Part shown: in pieces, positions 25,391 through 34,206 of the stretch
How the letters are laid out: each line of letters opens with the position of its first letter
How positions within the stretch are numbered: position 1 is the stretch's first letter
NCBI RefSeq assembly: GCF_964033635.1
Contig: NZ_OZ035533.1
Location: 248,001 to 312,000, forward strand
Origin: Chitinophaga sp. MM2321
GTDB taxonomy: Bacteria; Bacteroidota; Bacteroidia; Chitinophagales; Chitinophagaceae
Reading direction: 5' to 3'
Length of the DNA: 64,000 nucleotides
Notes under the pieces: model-generated
Told to the model about the DNA's origin: nothing
What the model saw: the letters and a program-made list of their open reading frames with translations, nothing else
Database searches by the model: none
Position numbers and translations under genes: made by a program

Positions 25391-27190
25391 TCAGAATAAT
25401 TTTATTTTTTCTACACTTTTTATATCTACTGTTTTGGAAGATGCCAGCACCATATTTTCCTTTATACTGTTGATGTCTATGCATTCAGCCACTTCTTTCA
25501 GCGTTTTGGAGGTACGGGTGAAATTTTCGCGCGCTTGCTGCATAATATGTGTTGCCATCAGTGTGGCATGGGTGCCGGCATAGGCGTTCATATCTTCTCC
25601 GGCGCCTTGCGAAATATTTTCGCCGGCATGCATCTCTATATTTTCTGTTGCCTGTATGCGGATATTCCGTGCTTTCAGCAGTAGTTCTTCGGGTGCGGTA
25701 ATGGTGATATTCCGTGCCTGGGTATCCATACTAATGGCGTTACCGTTTCTGTCGCTGATAATGATCTGTTCTTCGCCGGTACTGTCATCCAGCATAATGG
25801 TATGCCCGCTGCGGGTTTTGATTACCTTCAGGTTATTGCCGGCATCGCCAAATGGCGTATGTGCCTTACCGTTATATGCTGCGCCCATTACAAAAGGCAG
25901 CTCAGGATTTCCTCCTTCAAAACCCACCCAAACTTCTTCCCCTGTTTCGGGCATAAAGTGAAACCCTTTGCCACCGCCACCATGCGGGCATATAAACCGG
26001 ATCCAGGGTGTGCTGCCCTGCTGCTGCCACCTGAACCTTACACGTAGCCGGCCAAGTCCTTCGGGGTCATGATTTTCTGTTACCACGGCGCTCTGCGACT
26101 CACAGGGAGGGACGGTGTTTGTGCGCACATCACATACGTTATTGTCCGCAGGAATACCGGTGAAGCTGTTGTAGTACATGCCGTTGCCGCTACAGTGATG
26201 CGTCAGCTGCGTGATGGTAAATTCTCCGTGCTGCTCCCGTGAAAGGAGTGATTCACCGGTACAAACGGTATCGCCTATACGAATACCCGGATGTTTGCTA
26301 TGCCCTTTTAGTTGTACAAGTCCCGCAATATGGCGTTTGCGCTGTAACTGCGCCCATGCTGCTACCTGCGCATTTGCCGGCCCGTGAAAGGATTCGCCGG
26401 ATTTATTGCAGGATGATCGATGATAAAGTCTGTTGCCCGTCTTCAATGCATGCGCGGTATCAGGATTCATATTGCCCGTAGATGTCATGGTAGTTGTTGT
26501 TACACAACTGTCTTGCCGGTAGTCGTAGTGGTTCACAGTCGTGTTACCGGATTTCACCTGCCATTGGAGGTTAAAGTCTACAAGGCTCACCGGGTGTAAC
26601 AGCTTTATATTGGCAGGGGTATAAGCGCCGAAAATGATTCGCTGCCCGTCATAAAAGAACCATTCGCCGAAACGTGCTGCCAGTCTTTGCAGAAAAACGA
26701 AGTTACTTTCCCTGTATTGCACAAGATAGGGATGGGTAGCGGTGTTCACCGGGGCTATCAGTGCATTGCCGGCGAGGGGACCACAATTTTTCATATGGCC
26801 GTTTACGATAGTGCCCAGTGTTTGCGCTTCAAACACCTGTATATGTGGATTATTATCCAGCAGGATGGTAAGGCTTTCACCCTTTACCAGGCAAAATCCC
26901 TGGGTACCGTCGCTTTCTTTACCTGCGTGTACGGCTGTTATCAATCCGTTGAAGCGGAGCTCTCCCGGCGCCGTGGCAGCTTCAACGGGAATAATGTGGA
27001 TGCTGATTTCCTGGCCAAGCAGCTCCCGGCTGCCGGTAAAAAGCCCTTTCCCGCCGTGATGTAGCCAGTCATAACTGATCAGCAGTTCAAAGCTGTGGTG
27101 ACCATTCATACTTTGTTGGATGGTCAGTGTCTGGAAGTGCCGGAATTCCTTCCCCGCGATAGATATGGTAGTATGGGTATTCAATGGCAT
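25391..27190 (-). CDS. vgrG: Type VI secretion tip protein VgrG
   Basis: 599 residues. The N-terminal gp27-like region covers about 1-340, with KEFRHFQTLTIQQSMNGHHS, FVFLQRLAARFGEWFFYDGQ and HYDYRQDSC. An OB-fold gp5-like part follows at about 370-450 (AVVTENHDPEGLGRLRVRF, WIRFICPHGGGGKGFHFMPE). The C-terminal beta-helix needle (about 470-595) carries THATLMATHIMQQ-type repeats. There is no extra enzymatic tail, so cargo must ride on the separate PAAR-like effector downstream. VgrG forms the trimeric spike that the contracting sheath drives out of the cell. Confidence 0.95.
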   Translation of the reverse strand: MPLNTHTTISIAGKEFRHFQTLTIQQSMNGHHSFELLISYDWLHHGGKGLFTGSRELLGQEISIHIIPVEAATAPGELRFNGLITAVHAGKESDGTQGFCLVKGESLTILLDNNPHIQVFEAQTLGTIVNGHMKNCGPLAGNALIAPVNTATHPYLVQYRESNFVFLQRLAARFGEWFFYDGQRIIFGAYTPANIKLLHPVSLVDFNLQWQVKSGNTTVNHYDYRQDSCVTTTTMTSTGNMNPDTAHALKTGNRLYHRSSCNKSGESFHGPANAQVAAWAQLQRKRHIAGLVQLKGHSKHPGIRIGDTVCTGESLLSREQHGEFTITQLTHHCSGNGMYYNSFTGIPADNNVCDVRTNTVPPCESQSAVVTENHDPEGLGRLRVRFRWQQQGSTPWIRFICPHGGGGKGFHFMPETGEEVWVGFEGGNPELPFVMGAAYNGKAHTPFGDAGNNLKVIKTRSGHTIMLDDSTGEEQIIISDRNGNAISMDTQARNITITAPEELLLKARNIRIQATENIEMHAGENISQGAGEDMNAYAGTHATLMATHIMQQARENFTRTSKTLKEVAECIDINSIKENMVLASSKTVDIKSVEKIKLF

Positions 27191-27239
27191 GACAACCTGT
27201 TTTATTTTGTGAGGGGTTTAAATGATGGATGCAGGGGCC

Positions 27240-27629
27240 TTACAAGGGCCATGGGTTTTGGTAGGCAGACTGATTCAGCACCAGTTCCCTGGCGGATAAT
27301 TTTATCCTGATCTGCATGGGTTGTTCTCCGCTCGCCTTAAAATGTTCTGCGTATTCAATGCAGTAAGCATCTTTAAAATGCAGCTCTTTCAACCGCGAAA
27401 GCGCGTCCCGCCGTAGAAAGGTGATACAGCCGCTTTTTGTTTGCGTATTGGAAATCATCCAATCGAAAAGATGCGTATCTCCGCCTGATTCCACAACAAC
27501 GGCTACAATACCTCCCTGGGGCCGGGTGGCGGGCTTTCCGTTATGGTCTGTCGTTTGGGTGAAAACGAATTGACATTCCAATACGTTCATTTCTTCCCCG
27601 TTAATACTGATAGTTGCTTTAAATGACAT
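27240..27629 (-). CDS. tssD: T6SS tube protein TssD (Hcp), Bacteroidota type
   Basis: 129 residues, the usual size for this family. MSFKATISINGEEMNVLECQ, then QTTDHNGKPATRPQGGIVAV and the C-terminal SARELVLNQSAYQNPW match the Bacteroidota TssD/Hcp form, which stacks as hexameric rings inside the sheath. It lies 49 nt upstream of VgrG on the same strand and heads the cassette. No sheath, baseplate or membrane-complex genes are in the window, so this is a satellite cluster depending on a core T6SS elsewhere. Confidence 0.93.
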   Translation of the reverse strand: MSFKATISINGEEMNVLECQFVFTQTTDHNGKPATRPQGGIVAVVVESGGDTHLFDWMISNTQTKSGCITFLRRDALSRLKELHFKDAYCIEYAEHFKASGEQPMQIRIKLSARELVLNQSAYQNPWPL

Positions 27630-28031
27630 GTGACTGTTGGTTTAATGTTAAAACAACAGGCATGCAAGATGAGTGCAGGATGTAAATGCCGGATGGGCTT
27701 TTCTTCTAAGAATTAAATCCTATAGGTGAACAATTAATGACCCGGACTTGATATGGTTTTCGTTCTTTTACTGAAAATACAATTTTCTATTGAGATCAAG
27801 ATAATTTCGAAATATTTTTTTGTAAAAAATGATGCTGGATAGCTACCACTTATGTAAATTAGTTATGTAATATTAAAGGATTTTGTAGTTTAGCTCCACT
27901 TTTAAAAAAGGTGTGTGATTGATTGTCCCGCCGCGAATTGCAAGAGCAGTTTTCCCTCATTTATTTTGGTTTTTTGCTGAGTCAAGTTTTTTCTGACCAC
28001 CAAATGGTTCAGATTTTGGTTGAAAAAGAAA
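27630..28031. other. AT-rich gap upstream of the T6SS cassette, no gene seen
   Basis: About 400 bases holding the promoter region of the T6SS cassette (minus strand). Overlapping short frames on both strands (27902-28165) have no family likeness. I could not place a clear promoter. Confidence 0.4.
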
Positions 28032-28051
28032 GGGGCTGTCTCCACAGCCCC
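28032..28051 (-). terminator. Terminator of the DUF983 gene
   Basis: GGGGCTGT and ACAGCCCC form an 8-bp stem around a 4-nt loop, with T-rich sequence on both sides (TTTCTTTTTC on the minus strand, TGTTTTTTT on the plus strand). It lies 35 nt after the minus-strand DUF983 stop and would act in either direction. Confidence 0.8.
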
Positions 28052-28085
28052 CTGTTTTTTTCCAATATTTTTCTGATAACATTCT

Positions 28086-28520
28086 CTAGTGATGATGATG
28101 GTGTTCCGGCTTCTCCAGCTTCTCTGTACTTTCATCATAATACACAAAGAAATAAAGATAGATAACCCGCGAAATCCGCATCAGCCAGGGTTGTATAAGC
28201 ACCAGCAATACGCCGTTTACACCCAGCCATATAAAAATGCTGTTGTCTCTCCACGTGATACCAAAAATGAGCGCATACCAGATCAGGTTAAATACACTGA
28301 AGGCAACTGATAAAGCATAGCTCACATACCCTGTTCCAAACCAGAACCCTGTTTCCAACTCAAATTTCTGTCGGCATACCGGGCAGTTATCATACATGTT
28401 GAAGATCTTTGAAAACCTCACATGAAAAGGATTCTGATCTTTATACATATTTCCTTTTCTGCATTTCGGACACTTCATTGTTAGCATGCTGAGGAAATAA
28501 TTCGGGCGCTTATGTTCCAT
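28086..28520 (-). CDS. DUF983 family membrane protein
   Basis: 144 residues. Two CPxC pairs (MKCPKCRKGN near 15, NCPVCRQKF near 45) look like a zinc ribbon. Two membrane helices follow (about 58-80 and 88-110), then FVYYDESTEKL. The protein ends in five His residues. This is the DUF983 family, common in Bacteroidota and Alphaproteobacteria. Its function is not known. It lies downstream of the ABC exporter on the same strand (42 nt gap) and may be cotranscribed. Confidence 0.9.
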   Translation of the reverse strand: MEHKRPNYFLSMLTMKCPKCRKGNMYKDQNPFHVRFSKIFNMYDNCPVCRQKFELETGFWFGTGYVSYALSVAFSVFNLIWYALIFGITWRDNSIFIWLGVNGVLLVLIQPWLMRISRVIYLYFFVYYDESTEKLEKPEHHHHH

Positions 28521-28562
28521 TTGATTTTTGATAATTCGGGCAAAAGTAAGCCTTTTAATTTA

Positions 28563-30332
28563 TTACACTGCTTCCAGCTTACGCTCGCCGATCTGCTGGC
28601 GCCACATGGCATAATACAGCCCTTTTTCTTCCAGGAGGTCCGCATGTTTACCCATTTCTACGATACGTCCTTTTTCCAGTACATAAATGCGATCTGCATG
28701 CATGATGGTGCTCAAACGGTGGGCGATCATAACGGTAATATGCTGCTTGCTGGCCGTTACCTGCCGCACCGTTTTCGTAATTTCTTCTTCCGTAATAGAA
28801 TCCAGGGCAGACGTAGCCTCGTCAAACACCAGTAACCGCGGCTTGCGCAGCAAGGCACGGGCAATGGATAAACGTTGTTTTTCTCCCCCCGAAATTTTAA
28901 TACCACCTTCACCGATCACCGTTTCCAGTCCCTTGTCGGCCCTTGCCAGTAAAGAATAACAGGACGCTTTGCTCAACGCCTCCATTACATCCGCATCCGT
29001 TGCGCCCGGATTCACGAACAACAGGTTTTCCCGGATAGTACCCGCAAACAGTTGCGTATCCTGTGTTACAAAGCCCACCTGGTGACGCAGTTCTTCCATG
29101 TCTACGTCATTGGCATCTACGCCGTTATAGAAAATATGGCCTTCATTGGGTTTGTATAATCCTACCAACAGCTTTACCAGCGTGGTTTTACCGGAACCGG
29201 ACGGGCCTACGAAAGCAATCGTTTCTCCCACCTGCGCGGAAAAGTTAACATGATCCAAAGCCTTGGTGGTGGCGGTGAGATGTTTAAAACCCACCTGCTT
29301 GAACAACAGCTCATCAATATGCCGGATCTTAACAGGATTGGCTGGCATTTCTTCTACCGGCGTATTTAAAATCCCCTGAAAATTCAACAGCGATACCTGT
29401 GCTTCCCTGTAGTTCAGGATGATGTTACCCAGCTCCTGCAAAGGTCCGAAAATGAAGAAGGAGTAGAGTTGTAAGGTCATCAGCTGACCAATGGAAACAA
29501 TATCACGATAGATATAAAACAACAGCAGAAACAGAATGGCCTGCCGCATCAGGTTTACAAAAGTACCCTGCACAAAACTGATACTACGGATGCTGCGTAC
29601 CTTTTTCAGTTCCAGCATCAGGATCTTCAGCGTAGTAGAGTTCAGCCGTCTGATCTCCTGCTGGGTCAGCCCAAGACTTTTTACCAGCTCAATATTTCGC
29701 AGGGATTCCGTGGTGGAACCCGCCAGCGCGGTGGTTTCCTTTACAATTGTTTTCTGTATCACCTTTATCTTTCTGCTCAGTACATTCATCAGCAAACCCA
29801 GCAAAACAGAACCTCCCAGGTATACCAGCACCAGGGTCCAATGCACACTGATAGCATACACCATCACAAAAATGACCCCTATCATGGCCACAAACAGCAC
29901 GTTTACAAAAGAGGTGATAAATTTCTCACAATCTGTTCTTACTTTCTGGAGGATAGCCAGCGTTTCCCCGCTGCGCTGATCTTCAAACTGCTGGTAAGGC
30001 AGGCGTAGTGAGTGTTTTAACCCGTCTGTATATACCTGCGCGCCAAATTTCTGCACAATCACATTCACAAAATAATCCTGGAAAGCCTTCGCTATCCTGG
30101 ATACCATGGCTACGCCGATAGCAGCGCCCAGCAATAGTAATACTCCTTTCAGATAACTGCTCTCCCCACGGGCAATATCCCCGATGGCATGCGGATGAGA
30201 GGCAAACTGGTCAATGATCTTACCGAAAATGTAAGGGTCCATTAAGGAAAACAACTGGTTAACAGTAGCCAGCAGCAAGGCCAGCGCAATAAGTCCTTTA
30301 TAGTTCTTTAAATAATGTAGTAATAATTTCAT
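28563..30332 (-). CDS. ABC exporter, fused permease and ATPase (MsbA-like)
   Basis: 589 residues. Residues 1-310 form a six-helix exporter membrane domain. Residues about 340-580 are the ATPase with Walker A GPSGSGKTTL, Q-loop GFVTQDTQLF, signature ISGGEKQRLSIARALL, Walker B RLLVFDEATSALD and H-loop IAHRLSTIM. It would act as a homodimer pumping lipids, peptides or drugs outward. The substrate is unknown. The start MKLLLHYLKNYKG is usual for the family. It is divergent from the EF-G paralogue across about 150 nt. Confidence 0.93.
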   Translation of the reverse strand: MKLLLHYLKNYKGLIALALLLATVNQLFSLMDPYIFGKIIDQFASHPHAIGDIARGESSYLKGVLLLLGAAIGVAMVSRIAKAFQDYFVNVIVQKFGAQVYTDGLKHSLRLPYQQFEDQRSGETLAILQKVRTDCEKFITSFVNVLFVAMIGVIFVMVYAISVHWTLVLVYLGGSVLLGLLMNVLSRKIKVIQKTIVKETTALAGSTTESLRNIELVKSLGLTQQEIRRLNSTTLKILMLELKKVRSIRSISFVQGTFVNLMRQAILFLLLFYIYRDIVSIGQLMTLQLYSFFIFGPLQELGNIILNYREAQVSLLNFQGILNTPVEEMPANPVKIRHIDELLFKQVGFKHLTATTKALDHVNFSAQVGETIAFVGPSGSGKTTLVKLLVGLYKPNEGHIFYNGVDANDVDMEELRHQVGFVTQDTQLFAGTIRENLLFVNPGATDADVMEALSKASCYSLLARADKGLETVIGEGGIKISGGEKQRLSIARALLRKPRLLVFDEATSALDSITEEEITKTVRQVTASKQHITVMIAHRLSTIMHADRIYVLEKGRIVEMGKHADLLEEKGLYYAMWRQQIGERKLEAV

Positions 30333-30485
30333 ATATCAGATTTCCTGGTGGACAAAGTTACTGTATGTTGCAACATATTCAGAGTAAAAGTCTCGTCAAT
30401 TTTTACGCAAAAAATGGTAACTTAATAGTAGTAAGTTCTTTCATAGGGCACGGTGATTAACGATTACTTTATTAAACCTCCACAT

Positions 30486-32615
30486 ATGAAAACATATGAT
30501 GAGAAACATATTAAAAACATCGTATTGCTAGGCGCACCCAAAAGCGGCAAAACCACCCTCTCCGAAACCATGCTGTTTGAAGCCGGTATTATCAGTAAAC
30601 GCGGAACTGTAGAAGAAAAAAACACCATATCTGATTACCACGACATAGAACACGAACGCAGCAATTCCGTATATGCTACCTGTATGCATACGGAATGGAG
30701 AGATTATAAGATCAATATAATAGATACCCCCGGCCTGGAAGACTTCATCGGTGAAGTAATTGCGGCCATTCGTGTATGCGATACCGCTGTATTGCTACTC
30801 AATGCCCAGTACGGAGTGGAAGTAGGTACGGAACTGATCTGGGATTATGTGGATAAATACCGTAAACCCACCATCCTGGCCGTCAACCAGCTGGATACCG
30901 AACAGGCCAATTTCAATAAAACCGTGGAAGATGCCACCCGCATCCTGGGAAATGCAGTAACCGTTATGCAATACCCGGTAAACCAGGGCCCAGGATTCAA
31001 TGCCATCATAGATCTCCTGAAAATGACCCTCTACCGCTTCCCGGAAAATGGCGGCAAACCGGAAAAACTACCCATCCCCGCCGATGAAAAGGAAAGGGCG
31101 GAACAACTGCATAACGCACTCGTGGAAAAGGCCGCAGAAAATGACGACACCCTCATGGAGCTGTATTTCGAGAAAGGCAGTCTCGATGAAGACGAACTAC
31201 GACAGGGCATCAAAATAGGGATGCTGAAACACCAGGTTTTCCCGGTGTTTTGTTTATCTGCCAAAAACAACATGGGCAGTGGCCGGTTAATGGGCTTTAT
31301 AGATAATGTAGCGCCGTCTGCGGTGGAAATGCCACCGGAAATGACGGAAGCAGGTAAGGAAGTGCCCTGCAATCCTGCCGGACCCGCCTGTTTATTTATA
31401 TTCAAAACATTACAGGAACCGCATATCGGTCGTCTCTCTTTTTTTAAAGTGATGTCCGGCGAAGTCAGGCCCGGCATGGAGCTGATCAATGAAAAAGGGA
31501 ATACCACCGAACGTATCAGCCAGCTGTTTATTGCTGATGGCAGGAACCGTAACAACGTGGAATCCCTCCGTGCCGGAGATATCGGGTGTACCCTGAAGCT
31601 GAAAAATACGCTGACTAATCAAACCCTGTGCGATAAAAGTTTTGGTGCGCAACAAATAGATCCCATCCGCTTCCCTTCTCCCAAAGCACGTGTGGCCATT
31701 GAAGCAAAGAATAAGGGAGATGATGAGAAACTGAGCGAAGTACTGGCAGAAATTCACATGGAAGATCCTACCCTGGAAGTGGAATTCAACCGCGAACTGA
31801 AACAGGTGATTCTCCATGGCCAGGGCGACCTGCACCTGCTCATTACAAAATGGCGGCTGGAAAATATCTATAAGATGCAGGTAGACTTCCACGCAGCAAA
31901 AATACCTTACCGTGAAACCATCCGTAAACCGGCGCTGGCATCTTACCGGCATAAAAAGCAATCCGGTGGTGCAGGACAGTTTGGAGAAGTATTTCTGAAG
32001 ATAGAACCCTGGTATGAAGGGATGCCTCCCTTTAAAGATTATACCGTTCGTGATACGGAAGAAGTGCCGCTGCAATGGGGCGGCAAGCTCGTTTTTAATA
32101 ATTGTATTGTAGGCGGTGCTATAGACAACCGCTTCCTGCCATCCATCCTCAAAGGTGTGATGGAAAAAATGCAGGAAGGCCCACTAACGGGATCGTATGT
32201 ACGTGATATACGGGTAAGCGTATACGATGGTAAAATGCACCCGGTAGACAGTAACGATATTTCCTTCAAAATAGCCGGTATGATGGCTTTTCGGGAAGCT
32301 TTCCACCAGGCTGCTCCTCAGCTGCTGGAGCCCGTCTTTGACCTGGAGGCAACCGCTCCCGATGTTATGATGGGCGATATTATGAGTGAATTACAAAGCC
32401 GCAGGAGCATCATAACGGGCATGGATACACTAAACGGGTACCAGGTCATAAAAGCGCGCATCCCACAGGCAGAACTGGATAAACTCTTCTCCGCACTTCG
32501 CAACGTAACCCAGGGTAAAGCAAAGATCAAATCGCAATTCGCAGAGTATGCGCCGGTACCACCGGAGCTACAGAAAAAACTAAGTGACGAGTACCAAAAG
32601 ACGGAGGCAGCATAA
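30486..32615 (+). CDS. Elongation factor G paralogue (EF-G2-like) with altered GTPase motifs
   Basis: 709 residues from ATG 30486. An ATG at 30453 would add 11 residues. It has the EF-G order: G domain, domain II (about 300-395), domain III, IV (PYRETIRKPALASYRHKKQS) and V. The GTPase motifs depart from translation EF-G. G1 is GAPKSGKTT, switch I reads EHERSNSV where RGIT is usual, and G3 is DTPGLEDF where DTPGH(V/I)DF is usual. The G3 His and switch I Thr are therefore both missing. G4 is NQLD. Bacteroidota carry a second EF-G of this kind, reported in Bacteroides to work without GTP hydrolysis. This gene probably belongs there. It is convergent with yifB (6 nt). Confidence 0.88.
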   Translation: MKTYDEKHIKNIVLLGAPKSGKTTLSETMLFEAGIISKRGTVEEKNTISDYHDIEHERSNSVYATCMHTEWRDYKINIIDTPGLEDFIGEVIAAIRVCDTAVLLLNAQYGVEVGTELIWDYVDKYRKPTILAVNQLDTEQANFNKTVEDATRILGNAVTVMQYPVNQGPGFNAIIDLLKMTLYRFPENGGKPEKLPIPADEKERAEQLHNALVEKAAENDDTLMELYFEKGSLDEDELRQGIKIGMLKHQVFPVFCLSAKNNMGSGRLMGFIDNVAPSAVEMPPEMTEAGKEVPCNPAGPACLFIFKTLQEPHIGRLSFFKVMSGEVRPGMELINEKGNTTERISQLFIADGRNRNNVESLRAGDIGCTLKLKNTLTNQTLCDKSFGAQQIDPIRFPSPKARVAIEAKNKGDDEKLSEVLAEIHMEDPTLEVEFNRELKQVILHGQGDLHLLITKWRLENIYKMQVDFHAAKIPYRETIRKPALASYRHKKQSGGAGQFGEVFLKIEPWYEGMPPFKDYTVRDTEEVPLQWGGKLVFNNCIVGGAIDNRFLPSILKGVMEKMQEGPLTGSYVRDIRVSVYDGKMHPVDSNDISFKIAGMMAFREAFHQAAPQLLEPVFDLEATAPDVMMGDIMSELQSRRSIITGMDTLNGYQVIKARIPQAELDKLFSALRNVTQGKAKIKSQFAEYAPVPPELQKKLSDEYQKTEAA

Positions 32616-32621
32616 TTTATT

Positions 32622-34163
32622 TTAATTCCCCCATCCCGCTCTATCCAGGCTCCGGTACTGTATTGCTTCTGCCATATGCGCTACTTCCACGGTTTCACTT
32701 GCTGCCAGGTCGGCAATGGTTCTGCTGACTTTCAATATCCTGTCATACGCGCGGGCAGAGAGCTTTAGTTTATTGATCGCATTTTTCAATAGTGTATTGC
32801 AGGCATCACTCACCACGCATACGGTTGCCAGTTGCTGACTATTCATCTGCGCATTGTTGTAAATGCCCGGTGAAGCAGCAAACCTGGCTGCCTGTACCGC
32901 ACGCGCGGCGATAACACGGTCGCGGATATACGCACTTGGCTCACTTTTATGTGGAGCTGATAATGATGAAAAAGATACCGGTGTTACTTCCACATGAAGA
33001 TCAATGCGGTCCAGCAGCGGGCCGGAAACTTTGTTGAGGTATTTCTGCACCATCCCGGCGGCACAGGTACATTCTTTTTCAGGATGGTTGAAATAGCCGC
33101 AGGGGCAGGGATTCATGGATGCCAGCAACATGAAGCCGGCAGGGAAGTCAATGGCGGTGCGGGCCCGTGAAATCGTAACTCTCCGTTCTTCAATTGGCTG
33201 CCGCATCACTTCCAGTACTTTGCGTTTAAACTCAGGTAACTCGTCCAGGAAAAGCACCCCGTTATGCGCCAGTGAAATTTCACCGGGCTGTGGAATGCTG
33301 CCACCGCCTACCAGTGCGGTGTCGCTGATGGTATGGTGTGGCGACCGGAAGGGCCTGCGTGCAATCAGCGACGCATGCTCTGGTAGTTTACCGGCAACAG
33401 AATGGATTTTGGTGGTTTCCAGTGCTTCCTGCAAAGTGAGGGGAGGGAGTATGGTGGGTAATCTTTTCGCCAGCATGGTTTTGCCCGCACCGGGTGGTCC
33501 GATCAATATGGCATTATGCCCGCCGGCAGCGGCTATTTCCAGCGCACGCTTGATATTGTGTTGCCCTTTTACATCGCTGAAATCAACATCGAATGCGCCT
33601 TGTGCGGAGAAGAAATCGTCCCGCGCATCTATGCTTTCCGGCGGCAGGCTGCCCGGATGATCAAAGAAGCGCAACACATCGGCGAGATGTGAAATGCCAT
33701 ATACTTCCAATTGGCTCACCATGGCTGCCTCACGGGCATTCTGTGCAGGTACGATGAATCCGCGGAACCCTTCTTTGCGGGCCTGTATCGCCATGGGTAA
33801 TGCACCTTTGATGGGCAACAAAGTGCCATCCAGCGATAGTTCCCCCATCATGAGGTAATCCCCGAAAGTAGTGGCGCTTACATGACCGGAAGCCCCCAAC
33901 ATACCAACTGCTATCGGCAGGTCGTAAGCCGCGCCGGCCTTACGTATATCTGCTGGCGCCATATTCACAACAGTCCTGGTTCTTGGCATCGGATACCCCA
34001 GGTTATTGATGGCCGACTCAATACGCCGCTCACTCTCCTTTACGGCATTATCCGGGAGCCCTACAATAAATAACTTGTTTCCTTGTGAAGCAACATTTAC
34101 TTCAATCGTGATGGTAATGGCATCTACGCCCTGAATGGCGCTGCCAAAGGTTTTAACAATCAT
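32622..34163 (-). CDS. YifB/ComM-type Mg-chelatase-like AAA+ ATPase
   Basis: 513 residues. The N-terminal Lon-like domain covers about 1-175 (VNVASQGNKLFIVGLPDNAV, VNMAPADIRKAGAAYDLP). The AAA+ core has Walker A GPPGAGKTML, Walker B VLFLDELPEF and a Cys-rich insert NPCPCGYFNHPEKECTC. The C-terminal Mg-chelatase domain includes LKLSARAYDRILKVSRTIADL. ComM homologues in this family are helicases aiding branch migration in natural transformation. Its role here is presumed similar. It sits alone upstream of a MutS-like gene (both minus, 43 nt gap). Confidence 0.93.
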   Translation of the reverse strand: MIVKTFGSAIQGVDAITITIEVNVASQGNKLFIVGLPDNAVKESERRIESAINNLGYPMPRTRTVVNMAPADIRKAGAAYDLPIAVGMLGASGHVSATTFGDYLMMGELSLDGTLLPIKGALPMAIQARKEGFRGFIVPAQNAREAAMVSQLEVYGISHLADVLRFFDHPGSLPPESIDARDDFFSAQGAFDVDFSDVKGQHNIKRALEIAAAGGHNAILIGPPGAGKTMLAKRLPTILPPLTLQEALETTKIHSVAGKLPEHASLIARRPFRSPHHTISDTALVGGGSIPQPGEISLAHNGVLFLDELPEFKRKVLEVMRQPIEERRVTISRARTAIDFPAGFMLLASMNPCPCGYFNHPEKECTCAAGMVQKYLNKVSGPLLDRIDLHVEVTPVSFSSLSAPHKSEPSAYIRDRVIAARAVQAARFAASPGIYNNAQMNSQQLATVCVVSDACNTLLKNAINKLKLSARAYDRILKVSRTIADLAASETVEVAHMAEAIQYRSLDRAGWGN

Positions 34164-34206
34164 ATGGAGCTGGGTTAACAGCTACTAATATAGGAATAAA
34201 TTATCG

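Noticed and set aside
27902..28165. Two overlapping frames of about 80 residues on opposite strands
   Set aside because: They run across a terminator and A/T-rich leader; neither has family likeness.
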